From the NCBI RefSeq assembly GCF_020010905.1, contig NZ_JAGJBY010000002.1, positions 2,914,001-2,978,000 on the forward strand: DNA of 64,000 nt, in the 5' to 3' direction. This document shows, in pieces, positions 33,494-43,052 of this stretch (position 1 is its first letter; every line of letters begins with the position of its first letter). The notes below the pieces were generated by a model that worked only from the letters and a program-made list of their open reading frames with translations, was not told where the DNA came from and made no database searches. Source of the DNA: Streptomyces acidiscabies. Its GTDB lineage: Bacteria; Actinomycetota; Actinomycetes; Streptomycetales; Streptomycetaceae. Made by a program: the position numbers and the translations under genes.

Positions 33494-36400
33494 GCAGCCT
33501 CGACGAACAGGGTGGCCGCGCAGGCCGCATCGTGACGTTCTACTCGTACAAGGGCGGCACCGGACGGACCATGGCGCTCGCCAACGTCGCCTGGATCCTC
33601 GCCGCCAACGGCAAACGCGTCCTCGCCGTGGACTGGGACCTGGAGGCGCCGGGCCTGCACCGCTTCTTCCACCCCTTCCTCGACCCGGCCACGGTCGGCG
33701 CCACGACCGGCGTCATCGACCTGCTCACCGAGTACGCGTGGGCCGCCACCGACGACGACGGCGAGGGCCGTCCCGACGACTGGCACCGCGAGTACGCGCG
33801 CGTGCAGCGGCACGCCGTCTCCGTCGACTGGGCCTTCCCCGAACCCGGCACCCTGGACCTGGTCACGGCGGGCCGCCAGAACCGCGACTACTCGGCGATC
33901 GTCGCCACCTTCGACTGGGACAACTTCTACGACCGCCTCGGCGGCGGCCTCTTCTTCGACGCCCTGCGCGACGACATGCGCGCCAACTACGACTACGTCC
34001 TCATCGACAGCCGCACCGGCCTCTCCGACATCGCCGACATCTGCACCGCCCACCTCCCCGACGTCCTCGTGGACTGCTTCACCCTCAGCGACCAGTCCAT
34101 CGACGGCGCCGCGTCCGTAGCCCGGGACATCGGCGAACGGTTCCGCCCGCGCAACATCCGCATCCTGCCCGTACCGATGCGCATCGACGAGGGCGAGAAG
34201 GAGAAGGCGGACGCCGGACGGATGCTCGCGCGCGCCAAGTTCGACGGCTGGCCCGCCGGTCTGACGGGCGATCAACTCACGAACTACTGGCTGTCGGTGG
34301 AGGTCCCCTACCGGCCTTACTACGCGTACGAGGAGACGCTCGCGACCTTCGCCGACGAGGCCGGGAACCCGATCTCCCTGCTCGCCGCGTTCGAACGGCT
34401 CACCGCCGTGGTCTCCGCGCAGGCGGTCACCGCGCTGCCCCGCATGGACGAGGAGCAACGCCTCGGCGTCAAACGGAAGTTCGTCCGCACCCGCGCCGCG
34501 CTCCCCGCCGACCTGCACCTCAGTTACGTGTCCGAGGACCGCATGTGGGCGGAGTGGATCACCGCCCTGCTCTCCCGCGCGGGCTTCCGGGTGATCCCCC
34601 GCTACGCGGGCGGCGAGGGCGACGGCGCCGACAAGCCCGCCGACCGTACCGTCGTCGTCCTCTCCCCGGCCTACCAGCGCTCCGCGCGCGCCCGCCAGGT
34701 CTGGGAGACCGCCACCGGCAACGACCCCACCGGACGGCGCCAGGTCCTCGCCGTACGCGTCGGGGACATCCGGCCCGCGCCCGCGTTCACCGACTGGCCC
34801 AGCGTCGACGTCGTCCGCACCAACGAGAAGACCGCCGCGACGGCCCTGCTGCGCGCCCTCGGCAAGCCCCCGCTGACCGGTGACCTCGGCGACGACACCG
34901 TGGGGACGGCCGCCGCCCGCTTCCCCGACACCCAGCCCCGCTTCTGGAACGTGACCCCCCGCAACTCGTCCTTCACCGGCCGCAGCGCCCTGCTGGAGAA
35001 GCTGCGCGACCTCCTCGGCCCCAGCGGCACCGGCGGGCGCAGCGCCGCGTACGCGCTGTACGGGCTCGGCGGCGTCGGGAAGACGCAGATCGCGCTGGAG
35101 TACGTCCACCGGTTCGCCGCCGACTACGACCTCGTCTGGTGGATCTCCTCCGAGCGCAGCGAGTTCGTGGTCTCCGCGCTCGCCGACCTCGCCCCCCGGC
35201 TGGGCCTGCGCGGCGGGGAGGACGCCGCCCAGGTCGCCCAGGAGGTCCGCGACCATCTGAGGCAGTCCGGGCCCTCGCTGCGCTGGCTGCTGGTCTTCGA
35301 CAACGCCGACGAACCCCAGGAGGTCAGCCATCTGCTGCCCGGCGGCAGCGGACACGTCCTGATCACCTCCCGCAACCAGACCTGGCTCCAGTACGGCGAG
35401 GCCCTGGAGATCGATCCGTTCCTGCGCGAGGAGAGCGTCGAGCACCTGCTGCGCCGGGCGCCCGACCTCAGTGCCGAGGACGCCGACCGGGTCGCCGCCG
35501 CCGTAGGAGACCTGCCGCTGGCGCTCGAACAGGCCGGTGCCTGGCTCGCGGAGACCGCCACCCCCGTCGACGACTACCTCCTCGAACTCGACCGGCAGGC
35601 CGAGCACGTCCTGTCGCTCAGCCAGCCCGCCGGCTACCCGCAGCCCGTGGCCGCCACCTGGAACGTCTCCATCGAACGCCTCAAGGAACGCTCCCCGGCC
35701 GCCGTACGCCTGCTGCAACTGTGCGCGTTCTTCGCCGCCGAGCCGATCTCCATGAAGCTGCTGTACGGCGACGAGATGATCCGGGTACTGGCCGCCGAGG
35801 ACCCCTCGCTCCAGGAGAAGATGGTCCTCGGCCGGGTCATCCGCGAGATCGGCCGGTTCGCGCTCGCCAAGGTCGACCGCTCCCAGCAGAGCACCATCCA
35901 GGTCCACCGCCTCGTTCAGGCCGTCATCCGCTCCCAGCTGACGCCCCGCGAGCAACTGGAGGCGCAGCACGTCGTCCACCGCATCCTCGCCGGGGCCCGC
36001 CCCTCCGGCGAGGAGCCCATCGACGACCCCGAGAACCAGCCCACGTTCGCCGCGATCTGGCCGCACCTCGACGCGTCCGAGGCGAGCATCTGCGACGACC
36101 CCGAGACCCGCCAGCTCCTCATCGACCGCGTCCGCTACCTGTGGAAGCGCGGCGAACTCACCGCCGCCATCACCTTCGCGGAGAGCCTGCGCGCCCTGTG
36201 GGAGGAGAAGCTGGCGGACTCCCGGGCGCGCATCGCCGAATTCGCCGAACTCTCCCCGGAACCCGACGACACCCCCCGGCTCCCGGCACAGTCCGGCGGA
36301 CGGCCCCCGCGCACCCTCACCGAGGAGCGCCTCTATCTCACCAACCTCCGGATCCAGCTCCTGCACCTGCGCTTCCACATCGCCAACATCCTGCGCTCCT

Positions 36401-37554
36401 TCGGCAAGTACGTCGAGGCCGAGCAGGTCGGCTCCGACGTCCTCGCCCAGCAGCGCTCCCTGCTCGCCCCGGACCACCCGCACATCCTCATGACCACCAG
36501 CGGCCTCGCCACCGACCTCGGCTCCGTCGGCCGCTTCACCGAGGCCCTCCAGAAGGCCGCCCAGGCCTACCTCGGTTTCAAGGAGGCGTTCGGCGAGGAC
36601 CATCCGCGCACCCTCAGCGCCAACAACAACCGCGCCGTGTGCCTGCGCCTGCTCGGCCGCTACAACGAGGCCCGCGACGTCGACCAGGAGATCTACGACC
36701 GGCGCCGCAACGACCTCGGCGCCAAGCACCCGCACAGCCTGATCAGCGTCTCCAACCTCGGCCGCGACCTGCGTGAGACCGGCGAGTACGACGCCTCGAT
36801 CTCCCTGCTGCGCGGCGGCAACGCGGCGTACGCCGAGACCTTCGGCGAGCTGTACCCGGAGACGCTGCGCAGCGCCAAGAGCCTCGCCGTGTCGCTGCGC
36901 AAGGCGGGCCTCATCGACGAGGCGCGCGCCCTCACCCACCAGACCCGCGAGAACTACCGCCTGCGCGAGACCCCCACGACCACCCCCGACGTCCTGGACT
37001 GCACCCTCAACTACGCCGTCGACCTGTACGCCACCGGCGCCCGCGAGGAGGCGCTCGCCCTCACCCAGGACATCGTCCGGCAGTACCGCGTCGCGCCCGG
37101 CGAGCGCCATCCCGCGACCCTCGCCGCCCTCAACAACTGCGGGATCTTCCTGCGCGGCGCGGGCCGCGTGCAGGACGCGCGGGTGCTGCTGGAGAGCAAC
37201 TACGCCACCCTGCGCGAGGTGCTCGGCGACGCCCACCCGTACGTGCTGGCCTGCGCGGTCAACCTCGCCAACACCCTCGCCGAACTGGAGGAGCTGCACC
37301 GCTCGGAGGAACTGGAGCGGCTCGCCGTCACCGGGTTCCAGAAGGCGCTCGGGTACAAGCACCCGGACACGATCGTCTCCCGCGCCAACCTGGCCGTCAC
37401 CCTGCGGGCCCTCAGGCGGATACCGGAGGCCGACCAGTTGCAGGAGAGCGCGCAGGCCGACCTGGAACGGCTCCTCGGCGAAGGGCATCCGCACACGGTG
37501 AGCGTGCGCGAGGGCAAGCGCATCCACCGGGACCTGGAGCCGCCCCTCATCTGA
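33490..37554 (+). CDS. fxsT: FxSxx-COOH system KGGTGR-ATPase/TIR-like/NB-ARC/TPR protein
   Basis: 1354 residues in one frame. (1) Residues ~10-290: a ParA/MinD-like ATPase with a deviant Walker A, YKGGTGRTMALANVA (K21-R26), and VDWDLEAPGLH. (2) ~338-465: a TIR-like domain starting LPADLHLSYVSEDRMWAEW. (3) ~524-810: an NB-ARC STAND ATPase with YGLGGVGKTQIAL (Walker A K531), LLVFDNADEP (Walker B) and LPLALEQAGAW, ending in VHRLVQAVI. (4) ~943-1340: TPR repeats with the HPxTL-x-NNxA spacing of kinesin-light-chain type (HPRTLSANNNRAV, HPATLAALNNCG, HPYVLACAVNLA). It is the last gene of the operon and meets the convergent hydrolase 7 bp away. Function unproven. Confidence 0.9.
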   Translation: MSSLDEQGGRAGRIVTFYSYKGGTGRTMALANVAWILAANGKRVLAVDWDLEAPGLHRFFHPFLDPATVGATTGVIDLLTEYAWAATDDDGEGRPDDWHREYARVQRHAVSVDWAFPEPGTLDLVTAGRQNRDYSAIVATFDWDNFYDRLGGGLFFDALRDDMRANYDYVLIDSRTGLSDIADICTAHLPDVLVDCFTLSDQSIDGAASVARDIGERFRPRNIRILPVPMRIDEGEKEKADAGRMLARAKFDGWPAGLTGDQLTNYWLSVEVPYRPYYAYEETLATFADEAGNPISLLAAFERLTAVVSAQAVTALPRMDEEQRLGVKRKFVRTRAALPADLHLSYVSEDRMWAEWITALLSRAGFRVIPRYAGGEGDGADKPADRTVVVLSPAYQRSARARQVWETATGNDPTGRRQVLAVRVGDIRPAPAFTDWPSVDVVRTNEKTAATALLRALGKPPLTGDLGDDTVGTAAARFPDTQPRFWNVTPRNSSFTGRSALLEKLRDLLGPSGTGGRSAAYALYGLGGVGKTQIALEYVHRFAADYDLVWWISSERSEFVVSALADLAPRLGLRGGEDAAQVAQEVRDHLRQSGPSLRWLLVFDNADEPQEVSHLLPGGSGHVLITSRNQTWLQYGEALEIDPFLREESVEHLLRRAPDLSAEDADRVAAAVGDLPLALEQAGAWLAETATPVDDYLLELDRQAEHVLSLSQPAGYPQPVAATWNVSIERLKERSPAAVRLLQLCAFFAAEPISMKLLYGDEMIRVLAAEDPSLQEKMVLGRVIREIGRFALAKVDRSQQSTIQVHRLVQAVIRSQLTPREQLEAQHVVHRILAGARPSGEEPIDDPENQPTFAAIWPHLDASEASICDDPETRQLLIDRVRYLWKRGELTAAITFAESLRALWEEKLADSRARIAEFAELSPEPDDTPRLPAQSGGRPPRTLTEERLYLTNLRIQLLHLRFHIANILRSFGKYVEAEQVGSDVLAQQRSLLAPDHPHILMTTSGLATDLGSVGRFTEALQKAAQAYLGFKEAFGEDHPRTLSANNNRAVCLRLLGRYNEARDVDQEIYDRRRNDLGAKHPHSLISVSNLGRDLRETGEYDASISLLRGGNAAYAETFGELYPETLRSAKSLAVSLRKAGLIDEARALTHQTRENYRLRETPTTTPDVLDCTLNYAVDLYATGAREEALALTQDIVRQYRVAPGERHPATLAALNNCGIFLRGAGRVQDARVLLESNYATLREVLGDAHPYVLACAVNLANTLAELEELHRSEELERLAVTGFQKALGYKHPDTIVSRANLAVTLRALRRIPEADQLQESAQADLERLLGEGHPHTVSVREGKRIHRDLEPPLI

Positions 37555-37561
37555 CGGACCG

Positions 37562-38455
37562 TCAAGTCTGCGACGGCACCAGCCGGTTGGGCCCGCCCGA
37601 CAGCCACGTCACGATGTCCGGCAGCACCCGCAGCGCCGCGAAGTGCGCCGCCCTCGGATGCACGACGACCGTACGGCCCGGGATGTGCTCCGCCAGCCAC
37701 CGCGTGTGGCTGGCCGGCGCGAACACGTCCTGCTCGCCGTGCCACAGCAGCACCGGTACGGAGATCGCGTCCAGGGCGAACCCCCACGGCACGCAGAACG
37801 ACAGCGCGTCGTCCACCCAGCCGTCCGCCGAGACGCTGAGCGCCTCCGCGTAGCTGCGGATCAGCATGCCGCGGATACCGGCGTCCGCGATCACCCTGAG
37901 GTCCGACTCCGTGAGCTCCCACCGGAGTTGGGACAGCAGCTTGCGCGGGTCGGCGCGGATCGCGACCGAGCGGGCGCGCAGACTCGCGGCGAGGTGGTCG
38001 GGGCCGGTGACGGCCTGCGCGTACTCGTGGACGTTCGACGCGGACATCCCCGCGAACCAGTCCAGGCCCGCCGCGTCGCGCGGGGCCAGGCTCACCAGGA
38101 CCGCGACGCGCGTCACCCTCCCCGCGAGCAGCGCCGCGCATGCCAGGGCGTGCGGGCCGCCGCCGGAGCGGCCGACCACGGCGAAACGCTCCACGCCGAG
38201 CGCGTCCGCGATCGCCGCGACGTCCTCGGCGACATGCGCGACCGAACGGCCCGGGAGACGGTCCGAACTGCCGTACCCCGGACGGTCGTAGGTGATCAGA
38301 CGGACCCGCCGGTGGTAGAGCAGCATCGGGCGGGGCGCCGGGCCGATCCGGCTGCCGGGCGTGCCGTGCAGCAGGAAGACGGGGAAGCCGCGCGGGTCGC
38401 CCGCGATCTCCACCGCTAACCGCCTGCCGTCCCCCGTGAACACCTCGGTACGCAT
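37562..38455 (-). CDS. Alpha/beta hydrolase
   Basis: 297 residues. The oxyanion region HGTPGSR, the nucleophile elbow GRSGGG (VVGRSGGGPHAL), the acid in LLWHGEQDVFAP and the base His in HPRAAHFAALR complete a standard serine triad. No signal peptide. ATG at 38455 with AAAGGG upstream. Substrates of this broad family (esters, epoxides, peptides) cannot be told apart here. It is convergent with the FxSxx operon and probably unrelated to it; a separate PaaX-like gene lies 135 bp upstream. Confidence 0.8.
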   Translation of the reverse strand: MRTEVFTGDGRRLAVEIAGDPRGFPVFLLHGTPGSRIGPAPRPMLLYHRRVRLITYDRPGYGSSDRLPGRSVAHVAEDVAAIADALGVERFAVVGRSGGGPHALACAALLAGRVTRVAVLVSLAPRDAAGLDWFAGMSASNVHEYAQAVTGPDHLAASLRARSVAIRADPRKLLSQLRWELTESDLRVIADAGIRGMLIRSYAEALSVSADGWVDDALSFCVPWGFALDAISVPVLLWHGEQDVFAPASHTRWLAEHIPGRTVVVHPRAAHFAALRVLPDIVTWLSGGPNRLVPSQT

Positions 38456-38590
38456 CCGCGGCCCTTTCTGGAAAGGAAGCCCCCGTCAACTGCGGTACAC
38501 GCTGCGGTCATCTCCCATCGTGACCCAGATCATCCGGATGTGCGCGGGTGTTGGCCTTTTCGGGTGGTGACTCCGGCCGGGAACCGACCC

Positions 38591-39412
38591 TCAACTCCGG
38601 GTCGGGACAAGGTCGATGAGGCGGGCCGCCGCTTCCTCCGCGAGGGGCGTGAGGCGTTCGTGGACGCGGCGGAACGTCTTCTCCGCGCCGTCCGCCGGCC
38701 AGTCGGCGGGGAGGTGGCGGACCGGGAGGCGGGGGTCGCGGCGGATGATGTTCAGCCAGTCCGTCTGGAGCAGCAGGCGGCCCGCCAACGCGTCGTCCGC
38801 CGACGGGAGTTCACCCTCCCAGTGCTGCCAGCGCTCCTTGAACGCCGCGTACCGGGACGCCAGTTCGTCCAGCTCCCAGGTCTCCTCGATCATCGCCGTG
38901 ATGTCCGTGCCCACGTCCGCCTGCGCGCGGAACACCTTCACGTGCGCGGACAGCCCCAGCTCCTCGACCAGTTCGGCGACGTCCACCTCGCCCGGCGCGA
39001 TCCACAGCCCGCTGAACAGCGGGCCGAACCCGTGCCACGCCAGCTTCGAGCGCAGGTCGTGCCGTTGCCGCTGCCACGACTCCGGCAGCGAGAACCCGAG
39101 CAGCGTCCACGAACCGTCCCACTGCCGGTTCACCGCCCCCGTGTGCCACACCCGCCGCTCGCCGTCCCGCAGGACGGCCTCGGAGTGCGCGGTCAGCCCG
39201 AAGTACATCCGCCGCCCCTCCCGCTGGCGCCGCAGCAGCCCCCGGTTCACCATCCGGGTGAGCGTCGACCGCGTCGCCTGCTCCCCGACCCCGGCCCGCG
39301 CGAACACGTCGATGACGCTGCCGGAGTACACACAGACGGAACGCCCCAGTACCTGATCACCCAAGAACGTGAGCATCAGGGACTGGGGCCGCACCGATTC
39401 TTCCGTGGTCAC
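38591..39412 (-). CDS. PaaX family transcriptional regulator
   Basis: About 273 residues. The N-terminal winged helix matches PaaX: PQSLMLTFLGDQVLG, then GEQATRSTLTRMVNRGLLRRQREGRRMYFGLT. The middle has WDGSWTLLGFSLPESWQRQRHDLRSKLAWHGFG in shape, and the C-terminus has WLNIIRRDPRLPVRHLPADWP, which are family blocks. PaaX proteins repress phenylacetate degradation, but many actinobacterial members regulate other pathways and no paa gene is present. Start GTG at 39412, without a clear ribosome site; it may be leaderless. It is head-to-tail with the phosphoesterase operon but 29 bp away. Confidence 0.8.
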   Translation of the reverse strand: MTTEESVRPQSLMLTFLGDQVLGRSVCVYSGSVIDVFARAGVGEQATRSTLTRMVNRGLLRRQREGRRMYFGLTAHSEAVLRDGERRVWHTGAVNRQWDGSWTLLGFSLPESWQRQRHDLRSKLAWHGFGPLFSGLWIAPGEVDVAELVEELGLSAHVKVFRAQADVGTDITAMIEETWELDELASRYAAFKERWQHWEGELPSADDALAGRLLLQTDWLNIIRRDPRLPVRHLPADWPADGAEKTFRRVHERLTPLAEEAAARLIDLVPTRS

Positions 39413-39441
39413 ACGGCCAACGGTACGCCGGGTGGCAGGGG

Positions 39442-41115
39442 TCAGCGCACTACGTCCACGAAGATCGGGTTCGCGTAGAACCAGGTGTCCGCCCACGGGT
39501 CGCCGTCCCCCGGGGCGTGGGGGATCGGGCCGTGCGGGTCGACGGACGCGCCGAGGTAGCCCGTGCCGGTGCGGTTGCCGTCGCTGCCGCGCAGCCGGAG
39601 GTAGAAGGAGTCGTCCTCCACCGTGACCGGGATCCGCAGGGTGTACGTCCCCTTGAGGCCGGAGACGTCCTTCGTGCGGACCACCTTCGTGTCGGGGGCC
39701 TTCCACGTGTCGGCGTCCGTGACCGGGCCGGTGACCGTGCCCCGGATGACGTCGACGTGGGCCAGCTTCGGGAGGATGCCGTGGGGGTTCACCCGGGACG
39801 CCGTGGTGACCGTGATCTCCAGGGTCAGCTTCTCGCCCTTGCGGACCCGCAGCCGGCCCCCGAGGGTGACGCCCCGGCCGTGGCTGTGCTGGCGCTTGAG
39901 GCGCACCTCAAGGCCGTCCAGCAGGTGCCCGTGGTCCGCCCAGACCCGGCCCGCGCGCATACCGGCCATGACCGCGCGGTAGCCGTAGCGGGTGACACCG
40001 ACGTGCGTACGGCTGAACTGGCCCGGCCAGAAGTCGCTGCCCGGCTGCGGGGACGTCGTGTCGACCGGGTCGGGCAGCTTGCCGGTGTTGTCGAAGTTCT
40101 GCCCGGCCGGCCAGTCGCCGTTCTTCCAGGTGTCGAAGACGACCCGGTGCGCGTCGGAGTTGCTGGTGATCGAGAACAGGCTGCCTTCTGCCAGCATCGA
40201 GTCCCAGAGCCCCCCGACGGTCGCCGTCGCCCAGTCGAAGCCGCCGTACGTCAGGTACGCCTCCTTCGGGTACCCCGCGAAGGAGTTCGCCGACGGCGCG
40301 TTCTCGTACTCGCCCCGGATCGAGTTCGCCCCGCGCCAGCCGGGGATCGCCGCGCCCTGAGCACCCGGCGCCCCCTCCATGCCGATCATGATCTCGGGGG
40401 CGGCGTCGCGCCAGGCCCGCAGCTCGTGCGGGGAGTCGATGCCGAGGCGCAGCGGGTGGTTGGCGAGCACGAGGACGTCGTCCACGTAACCGCAACGGCG
40501 CTGCTCGGCCAGCCACTTGATCGCCTTGACGGCGTGGGCCTCGTTGCGCGCGGTGTTCGGGTTGCCGGGGGCGCCGTCGGTGTACTGGAGGAGCTTGCCG
40601 TCGTAGGCGCTCTCGAACCGGGTCAGGACGTCGACCTCGTTCGGACCCGGCGGCGTGAACACCGTGCAGTGCTCGGCGGCCGGGATGTACCACTCCAGGC
40701 CCTGGAAGATGAGCTGGCGCGGGTTCTCCTTGCGGGCCTTGAGGATCTCCGCGTGCTCCAGCGGGGCCCCGTACTGCGCGTGCCCGAAGTTGGAGTGCTC
40801 GGTGAACACCATCCAGTCCAGCCCGAACTCGGCGGCCTTCGCGGCGAGTTGCGAGAACGTGTACTTCGCGTCGTGGCTGTACACGGAGTGGATGTGGTGG
40901 TCGCCGACGAGGTAGGCGAGGCGCGGGTCCTCGCCCCCGAAGCCGTGGCCCTTGGCGGCGGCGGACGCGGGCGAGGCCAGCGCCGGGGACAGCGCGAACG
41001 CCGCCCCGAACAGGCCCGCGCTGCGCAGGAGTCCACGTCTGGAGACGCCCTGCGGATCGAGGTCGGCGGGCGCGACGGAGGGGTCGGCCCAGGTGGGGAG
41101 CTGCTGCTCGGTCAT
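39442..41115 (-). CDS. Tat-exported PHP-domain phosphoesterase-like protein
   Basis: 557 residues. A twin-arginine signal (SRRGLLRSAGLFGAAFALS, residues 25-43, with ASPASA cleavage) precedes a PHP metal-dependent phosphoesterase domain with DHHIHSVYSHD (72-82) and FTEHSNFGH (105-112), later ANHPLRLG and SNSDAHR. The C-terminal ~150 residues are beta-rich (LTLEITVTTAS, TYTLRIPV). ATG at 41115 with AGGAAG upstream, 17 bp after the metallophosphoesterase gene. Two exported phosphoesterases in a sugar operon suggest release of phosphate or a phospho-linked sugar outside the membrane; this is inference. Confidence 0.8.
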   Translation of the reverse strand: MTEQQLPTWADPSVAPADLDPQGVSRRGLLRSAGLFGAAFALSPALASPASAAAKGHGFGGEDPRLAYLVGDHHIHSVYSHDAKYTFSQLAAKAAEFGLDWMVFTEHSNFGHAQYGAPLEHAEILKARKENPRQLIFQGLEWYIPAAEHCTVFTPPGPNEVDVLTRFESAYDGKLLQYTDGAPGNPNTARNEAHAVKAIKWLAEQRRCGYVDDVLVLANHPLRLGIDSPHELRAWRDAAPEIMIGMEGAPGAQGAAIPGWRGANSIRGEYENAPSANSFAGYPKEAYLTYGGFDWATATVGGLWDSMLAEGSLFSITSNSDAHRVVFDTWKNGDWPAGQNFDNTGKLPDPVDTTSPQPGSDFWPGQFSRTHVGVTRYGYRAVMAGMRAGRVWADHGHLLDGLEVRLKRQHSHGRGVTLGGRLRVRKGEKLTLEITVTTASRVNPHGILPKLAHVDVIRGTVTGPVTDADTWKAPDTKVVRTKDVSGLKGTYTLRIPVTVEDDSFYLRLRGSDGNRTGTGYLGASVDPHGPIPHAPGDGDPWADTWFYANPIFVDVVR

Positions 41116-41132
41116 GACGGTCTTCCTGGGGT

Positions 41133-43010
41133 TCAGTGGTTCATGAACGCGGTGACGGGCAGCGCCCGTTCGGTGATCCGGACGTCGCCGAGGCGGGCGT
41201 GCAGGATCTGGTCGATCTGCCCGGCGTACTCGTAGCCGCCGAGCAGCCACGGCAGGCCGACGGAGGTGATGCCGGTCGAGACGGCCTTGGGGTTGCGCAC
41301 GACCGGGCACCCGTCGACGTACAGCGTCGTGTGCTTCCCGTTGTTGACGACGGCGACGTGCCACCAGGTCTCCAGCGGCGTCTGCTGGCCCCAGTTGGTG
41401 GCGATGCCCTGCTGGTTCAGCGGACGCATCGCCCACTGCGGCTCGCGGTCGTTGGACAGCGATAGCGTGGCCAGCGGCTCGTCCGGGTCGTCCCCGGTCT
41501 TGTGCGCGGCGCCGCCCGTGCCGGTCCGGCTGACGATGCCCGACCACGCGTGGTGGGACGGGTCCCAGTCGGCCGGGAGGCGGTAGAACGCCTCGATGGT
41601 GTACCCGTTCCTGAACACGGCCTTGTTGATCGGCGCCGTGGGGACGGTCTTCAAGTAGGCGCCCTTCAGCGGCGACTTGAACCCCTGGAACTCCAGGCTG
41701 CCGTGGCCGGGCTGGTCGGGGTGGTGGTCGGCCGACCAGCCGAGCGAGCCGCCGCCGACACTCACCAGCGTCAGGTCGTTGCCCTTGCCGGACAGGTCGC
41801 GCACGGTCCCGCCCGCAGGAGCCTTGTCGAACCGCCAGTACGCGACCGTGCCCGGCACGAGCACCTTCGACACCGGCCGAGCCGCCCGCACCGGCGCCGG
41901 GGCGAACCCCTCGAAGCGCGCCGCGAAGTCGATGTCGACGCTGAACCGGTCGGCGTCACCGCTGAGTTCGATCTCCTGCCGCTCGAACTCGTTGAGCCCC
42001 TTCTTCGCCCGCCCCAGGATCCACGGCGACACCGTCTCGACGTCGATGACGTTCCGGTCCAGGTCGAAGCGGTACAGCCGGATCATCGCCGCGCCGCCGA
42101 AGTACCGGTTCTGATAGTTCGTCAGATGCAGGTGGACGTCATTTCCCGCGCTGTTCTTGCGCGTTGCCCGCCCGGCCGGCCAGTAGTGTCCGTTCAGCGT
42201 GAGGAAGATCTGGTCGTGGTCCTTGACCAGCTGGTCCCACAGCTGCTGCCCGTAGTCCGACAACTGGTCGTCGTCCACGACGAGTTCGTGCGTCGTGAGG
42301 ATCACCGGCGTCTTCGGGTGCTGGGCGAGGACGCTCTTCGCCCACGCGTACCCCTTGTCGGACAGCCGCCAGTCCAGCGCGAGGACCAGCCACTCACGGC
42401 CCCCGGCGTGGAACAGGTGGTACGTGTTGTACCCGTCCGGGGACGCCCCGCCGAACGTCGGCTTGGCCGCGAACCGCTTCGGCCCGAACGCGTCCAGATA
42501 GGACGAGGCCCCGCGCTGGTCGGTCGTCGAGGACTTCACGTCGTGGTTCCCGGCCAGCACGCTGTAGCCGACACCCTTGCGGTCCAGCAACTTGAACGCG
42601 TCGCCGATCGCCGAGAACTCGGCGGCGGCACCGTTCTGCGTCAGGTCGCCCAGGTGCGACAGGAAGACGATGTTCTCGTCCTTCCCGTGCTCCAGCAGGT
42701 ACTTGAGGGACGCCTCGACGGGCTTCGCGTCGATGCTGGGCCCGTCGAAGAGGTACTGCGTGTCGGGCATCACGGCAAGCGTGAACCGACGGCTCTTCGA
42801 GTCCGGCCGCCAGGAGGAGGGGTGGCCCTTTTCGAGGGAGGCCGCTTCAAGGGAGGCCGCCGAGGCGGTCCCGGCCGGCAGCGCGACCCCGGCGGTCGCG
42901 GCGGCACCGAGCAGCGCCGTCGCGCGCAGGAAGCCGCGCCGTCCGGCACCGGCCTGCGGAGCCTCGCAGGGCTCCTGGCCGGAAGAGTCATGGGCATGCG
43001 AAGTACACAC
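41133..43010 (-). CDS. Tat-exported metallophosphoesterase with LamG/concanavalin-like domain
   Basis: 625 residues. The Tat signal is GRRGFLRATALLGAAATAGVAL (starts at ~23; read in two overlapping parts). The calcineurin-like phosphoesterase follows with VMPDTQYLF, HLGDLTQNG, AGNHDVKSS and LNGHYWPAG. From ~400 a laminin-G/concanavalin-type fold is visible (VAYWRFDKAPAGGTVRD, YTIEAFYRLPADW, WWHVAVVNNGKHTTLYVDG, ISTG-like GGYEYAGQIDQ). The lectin-like domain probably docks the enzyme on a glycan. GTG at 43010. It lies 42 bp after the GH2 gene and 17 bp before the PHP gene. Confidence 0.83.
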   Translation of the reverse strand: MCTSHAHDSSGQEPCEAPQAGAGRRGFLRATALLGAAATAGVALPAGTASAASLEAASLEKGHPSSWRPDSKSRRFTLAVMPDTQYLFDGPSIDAKPVEASLKYLLEHGKDENIVFLSHLGDLTQNGAAAEFSAIGDAFKLLDRKGVGYSVLAGNHDVKSSTTDQRGASSYLDAFGPKRFAAKPTFGGASPDGYNTYHLFHAGGREWLVLALDWRLSDKGYAWAKSVLAQHPKTPVILTTHELVVDDDQLSDYGQQLWDQLVKDHDQIFLTLNGHYWPAGRATRKNSAGNDVHLHLTNYQNRYFGGAAMIRLYRFDLDRNVIDVETVSPWILGRAKKGLNEFERQEIELSGDADRFSVDIDFAARFEGFAPAPVRAARPVSKVLVPGTVAYWRFDKAPAGGTVRDLSGKGNDLTLVSVGGGSLGWSADHHPDQPGHGSLEFQGFKSPLKGAYLKTVPTAPINKAVFRNGYTIEAFYRLPADWDPSHHAWSGIVSRTGTGGAAHKTGDDPDEPLATLSLSNDREPQWAMRPLNQQGIATNWGQQTPLETWWHVAVVNNGKHTTLYVDGCPVVRNPKAVSTGITSVGLPWLLGGYEYAGQIDQILHARLGDVRITERALPVTAFMNH

Positions 43011-43052
43011 AGGTGCTCCGGTGGATGGTGCTGAGGAAGGGGAAGTTTTGGG

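Noticed and set aside
33421..37527. Very long minus-strand frame (~1370 codons) opposite the STAND gene
   Set aside because: Antisense frame created by GC bias; composition is Val/Gly/Glu-rich without motifs, whereas the plus strand shows clear domains.
38591..39412. Phenylacetate catabolon regulator
   Set aside because: PaaX-like, but no paa genes occur in the window; target left open.
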